Below, in pieces: positions 51,683-60,892 of a DNA stretch of 64,000 bases. The stretch comes from Acinetobacter calcoaceticus. Lineage in GTDB: Bacteria; Pseudomonadota; Gammaproteobacteria; Pseudomonadales; Moraxellaceae. Each line of letters opens with the position of its first letter. Position 1 is the stretch's first letter. The position numbers were made by a program, and so were the translations under genes. Under the pieces are notes generated by a model. That model had not been told where the DNA came from and ran no database searches. It saw only the letters and a list, made by a program, of their open reading frames with translations. Location: assembly GCF_004345325.1 (NCBI RefSeq), contig NZ_SLVJ01000008.1:1-64000 (forward strand). Reading direction: 5' to 3'.

Positions 51683-54600
51683 TTATTGCAGTACAGGTGG
51701 AATACTTGGCATCCCCACAGGTACTTGGATGATGAACTCTGGACACTGGGAAATTGCGACCCAACTGGTCAGACCTTCACGCCAAATCGTAGTCGCAACA
51801 TTAATTTGCTGTTTCTGCAACATATCCATCACTTGCGCATGGTTAAAGGGTCCATACGGTTGCCCATTGATCGCAACATGATATTGATATTGAGGCTGTT
51901 GCATAATCGGCGGTGGCATTGCAGCAGATAACGGCGGAGGTGTCATTCCAGCAGCAAACGGCATTGCACTTGCATCATTTGCAAGGACTTTTCGATGCAG
52001 TAGCTGTTCATGCATTTGCAAACTACTCGGTGCCATATTCAACACCCACTTCAAACGCGGGGTATTATTCTGCTCACGAATTTCTTCTTGATAGGCATCT
52101 TCATCCGAATCTTTAACCACATTGGCCCACTTTTCCAATTCTTCGCGGTATTCAGTCAATTCAAATGCACGCTCAATATCATCCTGTGAAATTTCACGGC
52201 GCTCAGCCAATGCCAACAGTTCTTTTTTCAACTCTTTGGTAATCGCACAAGCAAAACCGACATACTCCACCTGAGCACCGGATTCATTTTGAACCAGACG
52301 CGGCGTATAAACTTCTTTCTCGTAATAATCGGCCAGCGCAATCAGCATGGTTAAATTCGCTGAACTTAACGCATTAAATTTCTGTTGAACTTGTTCATAA
52401 ATATTATCGCGATACATAGATGGTAAGCCGTTGAGTCTAAAGCTACGTTCATTGCCTAAACGTCTTAAATCGCCCCGTGCCACAGCAAACTCATATTGAC
52501 CCACAGGAATGAGACCTGGCGCGTCACAACGCTTCAATACACCTAACATCACTGCTTTTAAATAGCATTTAAAATCATCGGCAAGCCCATTAAGCTCATC
52601 GGGTGTAGGCGCATATGGATGTTTAAATCGGGTCGAATCGATATGGGTATGCAGTGGTGTACGTTCGCTCTCCTTACGATAGCTGGTACGCCAAGTTTCG
52701 ATACCGCGTAAAATAGTCAATGGAATGCCCGAGAGTTCGACATAACAAACCGCACGTCCGGGTTCACCCGTTTCAACGATAGAGAGTGCTTGAGCATTTA
52801 GACCCAGACCACTGGGAATACATGCGCTTAATTCATGCTTGAATTTTTTACTAAATTGATCTGCACCATTGACACCAATAAAGCACTTGAAACGATCAGG
52901 TGGCGGGGTAAAGTCGCCGCCCATACGGGCATCAATCCACGGCATGGCACGTTGCAACCATTCAGTAAACACATTCTGACGCTCGACTACACTCATATTA
53001 TCCAGCGCATCATAGAGTGCATCACTTTCCTCTTGGGAACTTTGCGCAGTATTCATCAAACGGCGTTCTGCCATTCGAATAATTTTCAGCAGCAACGGTG
53101 ATTGCTGTTCAGGGTCAATCAATGCGCGAAATAACTCACGTGAACCGCCAAAGTCTTTGAAAGCTTCACTGGCCCAATCACATAATATGCGTGGGTCGAT
53201 ATCATGGTCTTTGACTTCATCTGTTTCAATAATTTGTAAGGTCGCATGCTTGGTGCGGATTTGCTGATGAATGACTTCACGATCACGATCCAGTCGTTTC
53301 ATCATTTCAATGACTAAGTCTTGTCCATTGAGTAAATCACCGAGTACGCCATTCCATAGCGTCTTACCACTTTCATCTACACCGAAACTATTCCCGAGCC
53401 AGTTGGAAATATCCTGCATTAACTCTATGGCTTCTATTGCAGCTTTGGCACGTAAATGGAAGGACAAGATATTCGCAATATCTTTACGCAAGTTATCGAG
53501 TACCGCACGTGCTTGCTCTTCATTACTTCCGCCACTGAATAGACTAAAGATGCCCTTACTCTTGGTTTCATCTAAGTCTTTGAGCTGTTTTTCATATTCA
53601 TAGGTAAACAGCGCATCTTTGAGCGCGGCATAACGATTGGCAGAATTTTTTAATTGAATACAAATCCCAGAATTGGCATTTTCAATCCGGTCTTTAATTT
53701 GCTCAACCAATGAAATAACGTACTCAAAACCGCCTTGTTCCTGATTATCCAAGTACAAATATAGGCGGCTTTCGATGTCTTTTTTCAAGCTGTCAAATTT
53801 AGCCTTACGACGGCGCATAACGCGATCTTCAGCCGTTTCAGAAATCGCATCGGTATTACGGATCACATCACGCATTAAACCTTGCATGGTTTTGCGAACT
53901 TCACTGGCCCATTGATCACGATCGACATTACTGATTTCACTGATGCGTTGGCTGACGCGTTGCCGAGTCTCTTCAGCAATATCAATTTCCACCCCAGATT
54001 GTCCAGAACGCAATAAAGTGTCTACGATCTCTAAATCCATAAACTCTGTATTTAATTCACGAATTTCTGGGTTTTTTAAAGTAGATGCTGAAAAATCAGG
54101 AAGATTATTGAAAGGAATCAGACCCAATGCCATATATTCAGACATAAAACTATCGCGCTGTTTTTCACTGGCGCGATTTGCAGCTGGATTTGCACTGGCC
54201 ACGCCAAAAAACGCCTTGAGCATGTCAGAAGCCAAGCGATAGGAATATTCATCATGACGTGCGCGGCCAAGTGTATCCAGTGTGGACTGGCCAAATGCAG
54301 AATATGCACATGAATAATTCAGCTTCATATCACCAAAACGCCCTGTTGGAACAGGTGGTGAGTACATATGGATTTTGTGTTGACGTTGATTGACCGCAAC
54401 TGAGCGTTTGCGATTTGCGAAATCAGCAGAGCGAAAATCTTCAAATAAGGTATCCGCAATCATTGAATAAACATCATTCATGTTATCCGTATGCTGACGC
54501 GCGAGGTTACCTGAATCGATTAAGTGAACTTCATCATAAGGTTTCAATGCCAATTGAGGACGATCAAAATCATCCCACTTTTCCACATATTTTGAGTGGC

Positions 54601-55402
54601 CGACCATAGCAGATTCAACTTCCATCAGTGCGGCATAGGCATTCGCCTCAGTACGTGATTTATTGGCATTTGAATATCCAGTCGGCAAAAACAACATCAG
54701 TTCAACATCAGCCGCTTCAACTTCATTGCTGGCTACCCATTTGGACAACCACCCCATATCCAAAAATGAACCTGATCCTGTACCACCCGCCACTGAACCC
54801 ATGATCACGATACGAAATTTACTGGTATCAAGCTGTAAATTAAGTTTTTTCAAAATATCATCACGCGAAAGACCCGCTTTAAGCGTATTTAATTTTGAGC
54901 GAATTTTGTCACGTGTTTTAGGGTATTTATCATAAAAATACAGCCGTGATACAGCTCGAATTTGCCCGGCACCTTTCGCAGGATCAATCCCTAGTTCCCG
55001 AATTTTTTTAGGTGTTAATGGCAACCAGCTTTGTATATGTGGGTAACGACTTAGAGAAGCATCATCACGGCTGTATTTTTCAATATCAAAAGATTCAACA
55101 ATTTTTTCATCATCGGTAAATTTGACCAAGTTATATTGCAAATCTTCAGTTTGCGCACGACCGCTGTCAATGATCGCACCTTGGTCCAAGTCAAAATGAA
55201 TAAATTGCGCAATGGGAAACTGGGACAAGTTTTCTAAGCGCACATTATCGCTGCCCCAACTCGCATTCAGAATACGACGACGCACACGCATCATCACTTC
55301 CATCCCTGTGCCCCCCACCCCAATATAGAGTGTAGGTCTAAGTTTGACGGTTTGCTCGCTCTTGACGGCAGAGCTGGTGTTGACGCTTGGTGCATCTGAC
55401 AT
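51683..55402 (-). CDS. Tubulin-like GTPase with C-terminal GYF domain
   Basis: A 1239-residue protein. The N-terminal domain carries a Gly-rich loop GVGGTG (28-33) and the tubulin signature VAGGTGSGS (204-212), as in the Tubulin_2 family. A long helical middle follows (about 400-900). A GYF-type domain lies at about 1175-1230 (YHVAINGQPYGPFNHAQVMDML, then WREGLTSW). Tubulin_2 proteins are presumed GTP-binding, perhaps polymerising, but are poorly described. The gene is central in a co-directional cluster with membrane and lipoprotein genes. Its GYF domain could bind the Pro-rich tract of the neighbouring adaptor; this is inference. Confidence 0.82.
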   Translation of the reverse strand: MSDAPSVNTSSAVKSEQTVKLRPTLYIGVGGTGMEVMMRVRRRILNASWGSDNVRLENLSQFPIAQFIHFDLDQGAIIDSGRAQTEDLQYNLVKFTDDEKIVESFDIEKYSRDDASLSRYPHIQSWLPLTPKKIRELGIDPAKGAGQIRAVSRLYFYDKYPKTRDKIRSKLNTLKAGLSRDDILKKLNLQLDTSKFRIVIMGSVAGGTGSGSFLDMGWLSKWVASNEVEAADVELMLFLPTGYSNANKSRTEANAYAALMEVESAMVGHSKYVEKWDDFDRPQLALKPYDEVHLIDSGNLARQHTDNMNDVYSMIADTLFEDFRSADFANRKRSVAVNQRQHKIHMYSPPVPTGRFGDMKLNYSCAYSAFGQSTLDTLGRARHDEYSYRLASDMLKAFFGVASANPAANRASEKQRDSFMSEYMALGLIPFNNLPDFSASTLKNPEIRELNTEFMDLEIVDTLLRSGQSGVEIDIAEETRQRVSQRISEISNVDRDQWASEVRKTMQGLMRDVIRNTDAISETAEDRVMRRRKAKFDSLKKDIESRLYLYLDNQEQGGFEYVISLVEQIKDRIENANSGICIQLKNSANRYAALKDALFTYEYEKQLKDLDETKSKGIFSLFSGGSNEEQARAVLDNLRKDIANILSFHLRAKAAIEAIELMQDISNWLGNSFGVDESGKTLWNGVLGDLLNGQDLVIEMMKRLDRDREVIHQQIRTKHATLQIIETDEVKDHDIDPRILCDWASEAFKDFGGSRELFRALIDPEQQSPLLLKIIRMAERRLMNTAQSSQEESDALYDALDNMSVVERQNVFTEWLQRAMPWIDARMGGDFTPPPDRFKCFIGVNGADQFSKKFKHELSACIPSGLGLNAQALSIVETGEPGRAVCYVELSGIPLTILRGIETWRTSYRKESERTPLHTHIDSTRFKHPYAPTPDELNGLADDFKCYLKAVMLGVLKRCDAPGLIPVGQYEFAVARGDLRRLGNERSFRLNGLPSMYRDNIYEQVQQKFNALSSANLTMLIALADYYEKEVYTPRLVQNESGAQVEYVGFACAITKELKKELLALAERREISQDDIERAFELTEYREELEKWANVVKDSDEDAYQEEIREQNNTPRLKWVLNMAPSSLQMHEQLLHRKVLANDASAMPFAAGMTPPPLSAAMPPPIMQQPQYQYHVAINGQPYGPFNHAQVMDMLQKQQINVATTIWREGLTSWVAISQCPEFIIQVPVGMPSIPPVLQ

Positions 55403-55440
55403 TGCTTTTCCCCAGTAATTTTTTGATTCTTAAAATGTGT

Positions 55441-55845
55441 TTAAGCGCGACTTGATGTAAAAGTGAATACCGCACTGACGATTGCGACGACAGCCAAGGG
55501 AGCAAAAATTAATAAAGATAAAAACCGTGAAGGATTTACTGCGGCCAATACTGCACCGATGGCAATCGATGCCAAGAAAATAAATAACCACCATCCAGCC
55601 ATAGTTGCTTTACTTGGGGAGACGCGTTTTTTAACCAGACTGTTGGTAAAACCACGTTTTGCAAAAAAGAAAGCGATTAATAAGACAATGATAATTCCAC
55701 CTGCAATCATCAAGTCTCGTGCACCTGTTTCTTCCTGTACCGTTGGCATTGAAGGATTTTCAGAGCTTTGAGACACAGTTGCAGTCTGCGTTTTATCGTC
55801 TGCTGTTGGTAAAACAAAGCCATTATTTTCTGATGAAGATGACAT
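55441..55845 (-). CDS. Small membrane protein of the tubulin-like cluster
   Basis: A 134-residue protein with a polar N-terminus of about 45 residues and three membrane helices (LMIAGGIIIVLLIAFFFA, MAGWWLFIFLASIAIGAVLAAV, FLSLLIFAPLAVVAIVSAVF). No family recognised. It lies 38 bp upstream of the tubulin-like gene and 13 bp after the VWA-like gene, clearly in one transcript. It might anchor the tubulin-like protein to the membrane. Confidence 0.7.
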   Translation of the reverse strand: MSSSSENNGFVLPTADDKTQTATVSQSSENPSMPTVQEETGARDLMIAGGIIIVLLIAFFFAKRGFTNSLVKKRVSPSKATMAGWWLFIFLASIAIGAVLAAVNPSRFLSLLIFAPLAVVAIVSAVFTFTSSRA

Positions 55846-55858
55846 AAATACCCCTAAA

Positions 55859-57331
55859 TTATATTGAACGTACTGTAACTGAGAATTCTTGATCTAAAAT
55901 TTGAACCTGTGGATCAGATAGACCGCGTTTAACAACCGCAATTTCTCGACCCGAATCTGCATAAATTGAGCAACGCCCAAAAGGTTTAAGTTGAATGGTT
56001 TGTTTTTTTATACCATTCACCCAAACATCATAGCGCTTACGTTTCGAGCCCAATACTGCCGCCAAAAGCAGCAATAAAATGATGAATAACAGTGCCCCGA
56101 ACATGACCACAATTGGCCACAATGGATATTGCAATTTAAATTGAACTGGAATAGTCGCAGTGGAGGATTGAATACTTTGTGGCGCAACGAACACATCTGA
56201 AAGTGGATCACCAGGGAAAATGCTTTGTAAGTTTTCTTTAAACTCTTCAGACAAACTTAATTTTTGCTCGTATAACGTCACATTTATGGTTGCGGGTATG
56301 GTGACTGCTTTACCCATGGCTTTAAATACTTCAAAAGACCAGGGTGAAACGATTAAGCTTGCAGGGATAGGAACGTCAAAGACTAAATTAATATTATCTT
56401 TAGTCAAAAGGCGAATATCTGTCTGCGAAATATTCATTGGCGCTTGTTTGCCATTCGCCAAGATCAGCTTGGCTTCGATTTGAGTTGCTGCGATGTTGTA
56501 AGGATAAAAATTGTTTTTCAAATCTGCAGTCAATTTCAGATCAGGAATCGCATTTTTAGCTTCTAATTCAAAAACCAAAGTTCTTCCATCTGCTGCAATT
56601 GCAGTATGAATATCCTTCGAGTTTTTAATACCCGTTGAAATCAATTTGATCGGTTCTTTGTCTAAGGGTTTTAGCAATGCGGGTTGCTGGGTAAATACTT
56701 TAGACATTCGCCCAGAGTCAATAAGTTGATTCAACTCCACTTCAGCACTTTCACCATAGGCGAGTGCATAAACCATCAGTCCAGAGGCGTTAAAATGATC
56801 ACCTTCTACGGGCATTTTCAAAGGAAAGGCAACAACTTTATTGATGGCTCCGGCATGGTGAATTAATTGGTAAAACTCTCTATTTCGCTCAGCCGTCGCT
56901 TCATCATTATTCGGACTATTTTTATTATTGGTGAAAATCCAGATTATTCCTGATTTCTTATTAAAGGGTCCTACTATTGTTGAATAGACCGCTTCTTTAA
57001 AATCAGTATCGGCATAGGCGTATTCAGATTTTTTGGCAATATCTTGTTGCGCCAACAACTCAGAGAGATTTTTTTGTTGAGTGCTGTTAAAGATCACCTG
57101 GGGAGATACGGCGACGGCATTACTTTGGTTAAAAACAGACACCACGAATGGATCTTTTGCTGTGGTCACAGTCTGAACCACAGCTTCAACCAAGGGCTTG
57201 AATTGTGATTTTTCATCTTGATAGAAAGGTTCCATCCAGCCCGAATTTTGTACTAAAAATGCATGCTGTCCTGCAAACCCAGCACCGGACATTAATCCGA
57301 TGAATATAGCCATCATGACTTTTTTCATCAT
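55859..57331 (-). CDS. Membrane-anchored VWA-like protein of the tubulin-like cluster
   Basis: A 490-residue protein with a signal peptide (MMAIFIGLMSGAGFA). The extracytoplasmic part starts HAFLVQNSGWMEPFY and continues with VSVFNQSNAVAVS and IIWIFTNNKN, the strand order of a VWA domain but with the metal-site DxSxS replaced by NSGW. A beta-rich stretch follows, then one membrane helix at about 402-426 and a 60-residue cytoplasmic tail (YDVWVNGIKKQTIQL...). The ATG at 57331 is four-base coupled (ATGA) to the upstream gene. The VWA assignment is inference from the pattern. Confidence 0.68.
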   Translation of the reverse strand: MMKKVMMAIFIGLMSGAGFAGQHAFLVQNSGWMEPFYQDEKSQFKPLVEAVVQTVTTAKDPFVVSVFNQSNAVAVSPQVIFNSTQQKNLSELLAQQDIAKKSEYAYADTDFKEAVYSTIVGPFNKKSGIIWIFTNNKNSPNNDEATAERNREFYQLIHHAGAINKVVAFPLKMPVEGDHFNASGLMVYALAYGESAEVELNQLIDSGRMSKVFTQQPALLKPLDKEPIKLISTGIKNSKDIHTAIAADGRTLVFELEAKNAIPDLKLTADLKNNFYPYNIAATQIEAKLILANGKQAPMNISQTDIRLLTKDNINLVFDVPIPASLIVSPWSFEVFKAMGKAVTIPATINVTLYEQKLSLSEEFKENLQSIFPGDPLSDVFVAPQSIQSSTATIPVQFKLQYPLWPIVVMFGALLFIILLLLLAAVLGSKRKRYDVWVNGIKKQTIQLKPFGRCSIYADSGREIAVVKRGLSDPQVQILDQEFSVTVRSI

Positions 57332-58791
57332 TGTATCTCCCAACCGAGTAATTCATTTAAACTGGGGTTATAGAAATACACATGTGATTGATGATAAAAA
57401 AACCGAGAATCCAGCGGCTTTTTAACTTGAACTCGATGAATCAAACCTGGATGATCATGACTATCGAGAAACAGCATAATATCCTGTGGGGTTTCAGCAT
57501 TTAATTTAAGATCAATGGATTGCGAACTGTCAGTCTCGAACCTAAAACCTAGGATTCGTTGATTAACTGCATCTTCAATGAGTGGCACAACGATTTTTTG
57601 GTCATGCGCGCTATTGGCAGATTCTGACCAAATTTCACCGTTGATGGGATCTTGAAAACTATATTTCACTCGACCTGTGGTAAAACGAAATGAAGATTTA
57701 ATCTGAATTTTATTCGCAGGTGCATTCAGCTCAACATAATACCAACCATCATCATTTTTTTGGCAGAGCTGATAAAACTTTCCAGAACGATCCAAGTAGG
57801 GTGCACCGAATCGAAAATCTGGTATGAGGCTTGGTAGCCATTGTTCATAATGACTACTCAAATTATGCTCTGCATCAATCTCTAATATGAGTTGGCCTGC
57901 ACTCCCCACCCAGATTAAACATTGCGGGTCATAAACCATTTTTTCAAAATAAAGCGCACTACCCAATGGACCAGCAGATTGTACATCAATGACCTGCTGG
58001 CTCAGAATATCGACTATTTTTATGTGTTGGTCGATAAACATCGCGACGACTAAATGCTTATTCCAATATACAGCTTGACTTAAACAGATACCTTTATGAG
58101 CGCTATATTCTACTTTATAACTCATTTCTAGGCCGTTAATCGTAATACACGCTAAACCCTGAGTGGTAGGAACATACAGTTGATGCTGATGGGTATCTTG
58201 ATTATAAAAACTCACCGCTTGCCAAGACTGTAACAATGCTTCTGGACAAGATGAAAGACGCGAACCTACTGGGTTCAGGATCTTCCAAATCTGTTGTTGT
58301 TCATTTAAAAGATATAGTGCGCCATCATTTTTATTTAATGCAATCAGTTGCTGATACGGCGTGCCAATACAGATAGATAAAAATTCGAAACTTCCAGCTA
58401 AATCAAAGCGTATTTGCACAGGCGCAGCACTACTCGGATCCTCAGGAAATTTTTTTAATAGATGTAAATTTCTACTCAATTGCAATCCGTTATGACCAAC
58501 TTCCTTCGGCTGATTTAGCGCATCAGTACTGTTGCCAAAAGCACCTAACCAGTAATGCTCAGGTCGATAAATTCGACGTTCAAGTTTAGTACCGGAATCA
58601 GGATGAAATTTAAATTCGACAGGAAAGCATTGGCCATTTAAAACCGGTAAATTAAGCAACTGCTTGACCAATGTTGGATCCATATGATTAGGAATATTTA
58701 GCTTGTTTCGGCTCACCAAGGTATAGCCATTTTTTTTATCTTGACGCCAAGTTCCTGATGGAAGCTCCCACCCTAAATTTTCCTGATTCAA
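57328..58791 (-). CDS. Beta-propeller-like hypothetical, first gene of the cluster
   Basis: A 487-residue soluble protein with no signal peptide. It shows repeated short strands with internal similarity (LYVPTTQGLACITING, LIWVGSAGQLILEID, FYQLCQKNDDGWYYV), which suggests a beta-propeller; no family is recognised. The start is TTG at 58791, seven bases after GGGGTG. It overlaps the VWA-like gene by four bases. It is probably the first gene of the transcript, with AT-rich promoter-like DNA upstream (58800-58960). Confidence 0.6.
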   Translation of the reverse strand: MNQENLGWELPSGTWRQDKKNGYTLVSRNKLNIPNHMDPTLVKQLLNLPVLNGQCFPVEFKFHPDSGTKLERRIYRPEHYWLGAFGNSTDALNQPKEVGHNGLQLSRNLHLLKKFPEDPSSAAPVQIRFDLAGSFEFLSICIGTPYQQLIALNKNDGALYLLNEQQQIWKILNPVGSRLSSCPEALLQSWQAVSFYNQDTHQHQLYVPTTQGLACITINGLEMSYKVEYSAHKGICLSQAVYWNKHLVVAMFIDQHIKIVDILSQQVIDVQSAGPLGSALYFEKMVYDPQCLIWVGSAGQLILEIDAEHNLSSHYEQWLPSLIPDFRFGAPYLDRSGKFYQLCQKNDDGWYYVELNAPANKIQIKSSFRFTTGRVKYSFQDPINGEIWSESANSAHDQKIVVPLIEDAVNQRILGFRFETDSSQSIDLKLNAETPQDIMLFLDSHDHPGLIHRVQVKKPLDSRFFYHQSHVYFYNPSLNELLGWEIQ

Positions 58792-59118
58792 AAAAACACC
58801 CCAAACTTTTTTATAAAAAAATTTATATATTTTACATTCTAGTGGAAAAACACAACTTTCAAATACATTAATGATAAAATTTTATCCTTAATTTTCAAAT
58901 ATTAATTTTTATCATGCAATCCAAAACCATTATTAAGTCATGATTAATTAAATAACCATTATTCTGTATATGTGGTGAGTTTTGCGCTGTGGAAACGTAT
59001 TTGAAGTCATCTTAAGCTTTAAGATTGAAAGTCACAGCCCAAGGTTTTAGGCTGGAATGAATCGCTTTAGCGATCCCTATATCGCCTGAGCAATGAATGC
59101 ATTTTGCATGCTACAGCG

Positions 59119-59425
59119 GCTGATTCTTTGCGGAAAATTGCTGTGGTTTTATAAGGATGGATTTCCTGAAACGCCAATGATTGACGTTGTTTCGCCAACC
59201 ATTGGTCAACACCCCAGTCTAGGCCGACATTAGTTCTGGGATGATTTTGCATTTGCAACCCGTGAAGGTTTGATTGCTTCTGCGCTCGATATAACTGATC
59301 CTGCTGTGATTGCGGCACAAGGTATTACTGGCCCTTTTAAACACATCACTTTTAACGTTGCAATGGTTAAAGATCACGATACCGCACCGACCACTGAGAT
59401 TGATCGCCGCCATGCAATTGCTTAA
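59119..59425 (+). pseudogene. Unidentified gene remnant
   Basis: A frame of about 100 codons with a stop near 59230: FPETPMIDVVSPTIGQHPS, stop, then WDDFAFATREGLIASAL and ITGPFKHITFNVAMV to a TAA at 59425. The composition and strand pattern look like the C-terminal part of an enzyme, but I cannot name the family. It lacks a start and carries an internal stop. The flanking 58960-59118 holds small palindromes (ATCGCTTTAGCGAT, GCATTTTGC) and nothing else. Confidence 0.45.
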
Positions 59426-59522
59426 ATATTAAGTATGGGCCCCGAGTCCGTATAAGCTAAAACCAGTCCTGAGGTGTGTGGCAATGCGACGCACCTTTCA
59501 AACTTGCCCACACGTATAATAT

Positions 59523-60413
59523 TCAGTCCTTATTCTGAGTTGCAAACCAACAAAATATCGACCCTATGCAAATCATGGCTGCCCCCTGCCAAAAAGAAAT
59601 CGACAATGGTGTACTTAACAACACCGCAGCCAAGGCCGCTGAAAGTACGGGTATAAAGTAGGAGGCTCCGGCCAGAATGGTCATGTTGCCATGTATAATC
59701 CCCACATTCCAAGCCGCATAACCAAAGCCCATTGCTGCCGCTGCAAGCAGTAAATACACCACGGCCTGAACACTAAAATCCATCGCTTCTGCGGGGAACA
59801 TAAAGTACTTCACCCATAATGCCAATGCTGTCAGTATAAAAAATAAGGTCACCCCATTTTTACCGTTTGCAATCCTTGCGGTCACGGTACAGTAAGCTGC
59901 CCAAATAAATGCACCGATCAATGCCAGTCCGTAGCTCAGTGGATTATCTCGGACATTATTTGCCATCGAGAGCATATTGATGCCCTCATCACCGGCTAAA
60001 ACCCAAACGATCCCAGTCATCGCCAGAATAAAACCGGGAATGATCCATAAATTGGTTTTTTGCTGATTAAATATAATCGCGGCAACCATCGTTAATGCTG
60101 GCCATAAATAATTCACCATACCGACTTCAATCGCTTGGCGATGGGTGTGTGCATAGCCAATGGAGAGCGCTAAACACAACTCATAAGATACAAATAATAT
60201 GCTGCCCCAAAACAAATAGCGTTTAGGGAATTCGGATAACTTGCTAAACCCCACAGTGAGTAACAGAAATATTGCAGCGACTGTATATATCATCGCTGCG
60301 CCACCTGTAGCCCCTAAGTGTTCACTGACACTGCGGATCAAGCCAACAATGGCACTCCAGAGTAAGATAGCAATCAAGCCGATGCAGGTGGCTTGGGTTT
60401 TATTCATCATCAT
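59523..60413 (-). CDS. yddG: DMT-family exporter, YddG-like (aromatic amino acids)
   Basis: A 296-residue EamA/DMT transporter with ten predicted helices. QATCIGLIAILLWSAIVGLIR at the start, ELCLALSIGYAHTHRQAIEV and MVNYLWPALTMV are characteristic of the YddG branch that exports aromatic amino acids. The helix pairs repeat as in the family. It starts with ATGATGATG and has no obvious operon partner. Confidence 0.82.
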   Translation of the reverse strand: MMMNKTQATCIGLIAILLWSAIVGLIRSVSEHLGATGGAAMIYTVAAIFLLLTVGFSKLSEFPKRYLFWGSILFVSYELCLALSIGYAHTHRQAIEVGMVNYLWPALTMVAAIIFNQQKTNLWIIPGFILAMTGIVWVLAGDEGINMLSMANNVRDNPLSYGLALIGAFIWAAYCTVTARIANGKNGVTLFFILTALALWVKYFMFPAEAMDFSVQAVVYLLLAAAAMGFGYAAWNVGIIHGNMTILAGASYFIPVLSAALAAVLLSTPLSISFWQGAAMICIGSIFCWFATQNKD

Positions 60414-60433
60414 TCTTCACTACTTGGCTGAGG

Positions 60434-60790
60434 TTAAATCTCAATTTTCCATGCCGACTGCTCTACAAGCTTTCCATCCCGTATATGCATCATTACAGCA
60501 TAGCTTGCCGCACCACCTTGACTAAAAGTATTCAACACATAGATATCATCATTTAAATAATAAATATTAAAATCCGCCAATTCATTTTTACCGCTACCTA
60601 GCCCCTCAGTCGGAAAGAAATACGGCTCAAGTTGATTAGAATCAAGTTTAATCACCTTTGATTGATATGTAATGCTGATCTGATTGAGCTGTGAAAATCG
60701 TTCATCTGGGATATCGCCTTCTGTTCCAAAAAATTCTTTATTTTTATAATACTGATGTATGCTGTTTAGATCTTTTTCTGAGGCTGGCGA
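60434..60790 (-). pseudogene. 5'-truncated gene remnant
   Basis: An open frame of 119 codons without a plausible start; an in-frame TAG lies at 60791-60793. The product (QYYKNKEFFGTEGDIPDERF, NIYYLNDDIYVLNTFSQGG, KLVEQSAWKIEI) looks like the C-terminal part of a secreted or cytoplasmic protein with a beta-rich fold. The missing 5' end coincides with the border to the helicase region, so the insertion of that region probably cut the gene. Confidence 0.6.
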
Positions 60791-60823
60791 CTACCAGTGG
60801 TTGATTGTTTGTAGTCAAAACTA

Positions 60824-60847
60824 AGTACCTAAATGATGTTAGGTACT
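60824..60847. terminator. Hairpin between helicase end and gene remnant
   Basis: A perfect 9-bp stem AGTACCTAA / TTAGGTACT with loop ATGATG, 46 bp after the helicase stop. No T run follows. It could mark the end of the inserted defence segment or act as a Rho-type stop. Confidence 0.4.
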
Positions 60848-60892
60848 ATCAGAAAGATTTAGGAGCATTAGACGTAGTGATTCAGCGGATGC

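Noticed and set aside
59067..59413. Two - strand ORFs over the remnant at 59119
   Set aside because: The + strand frame has the protein-like sequence; the - strand frames are its shadows.
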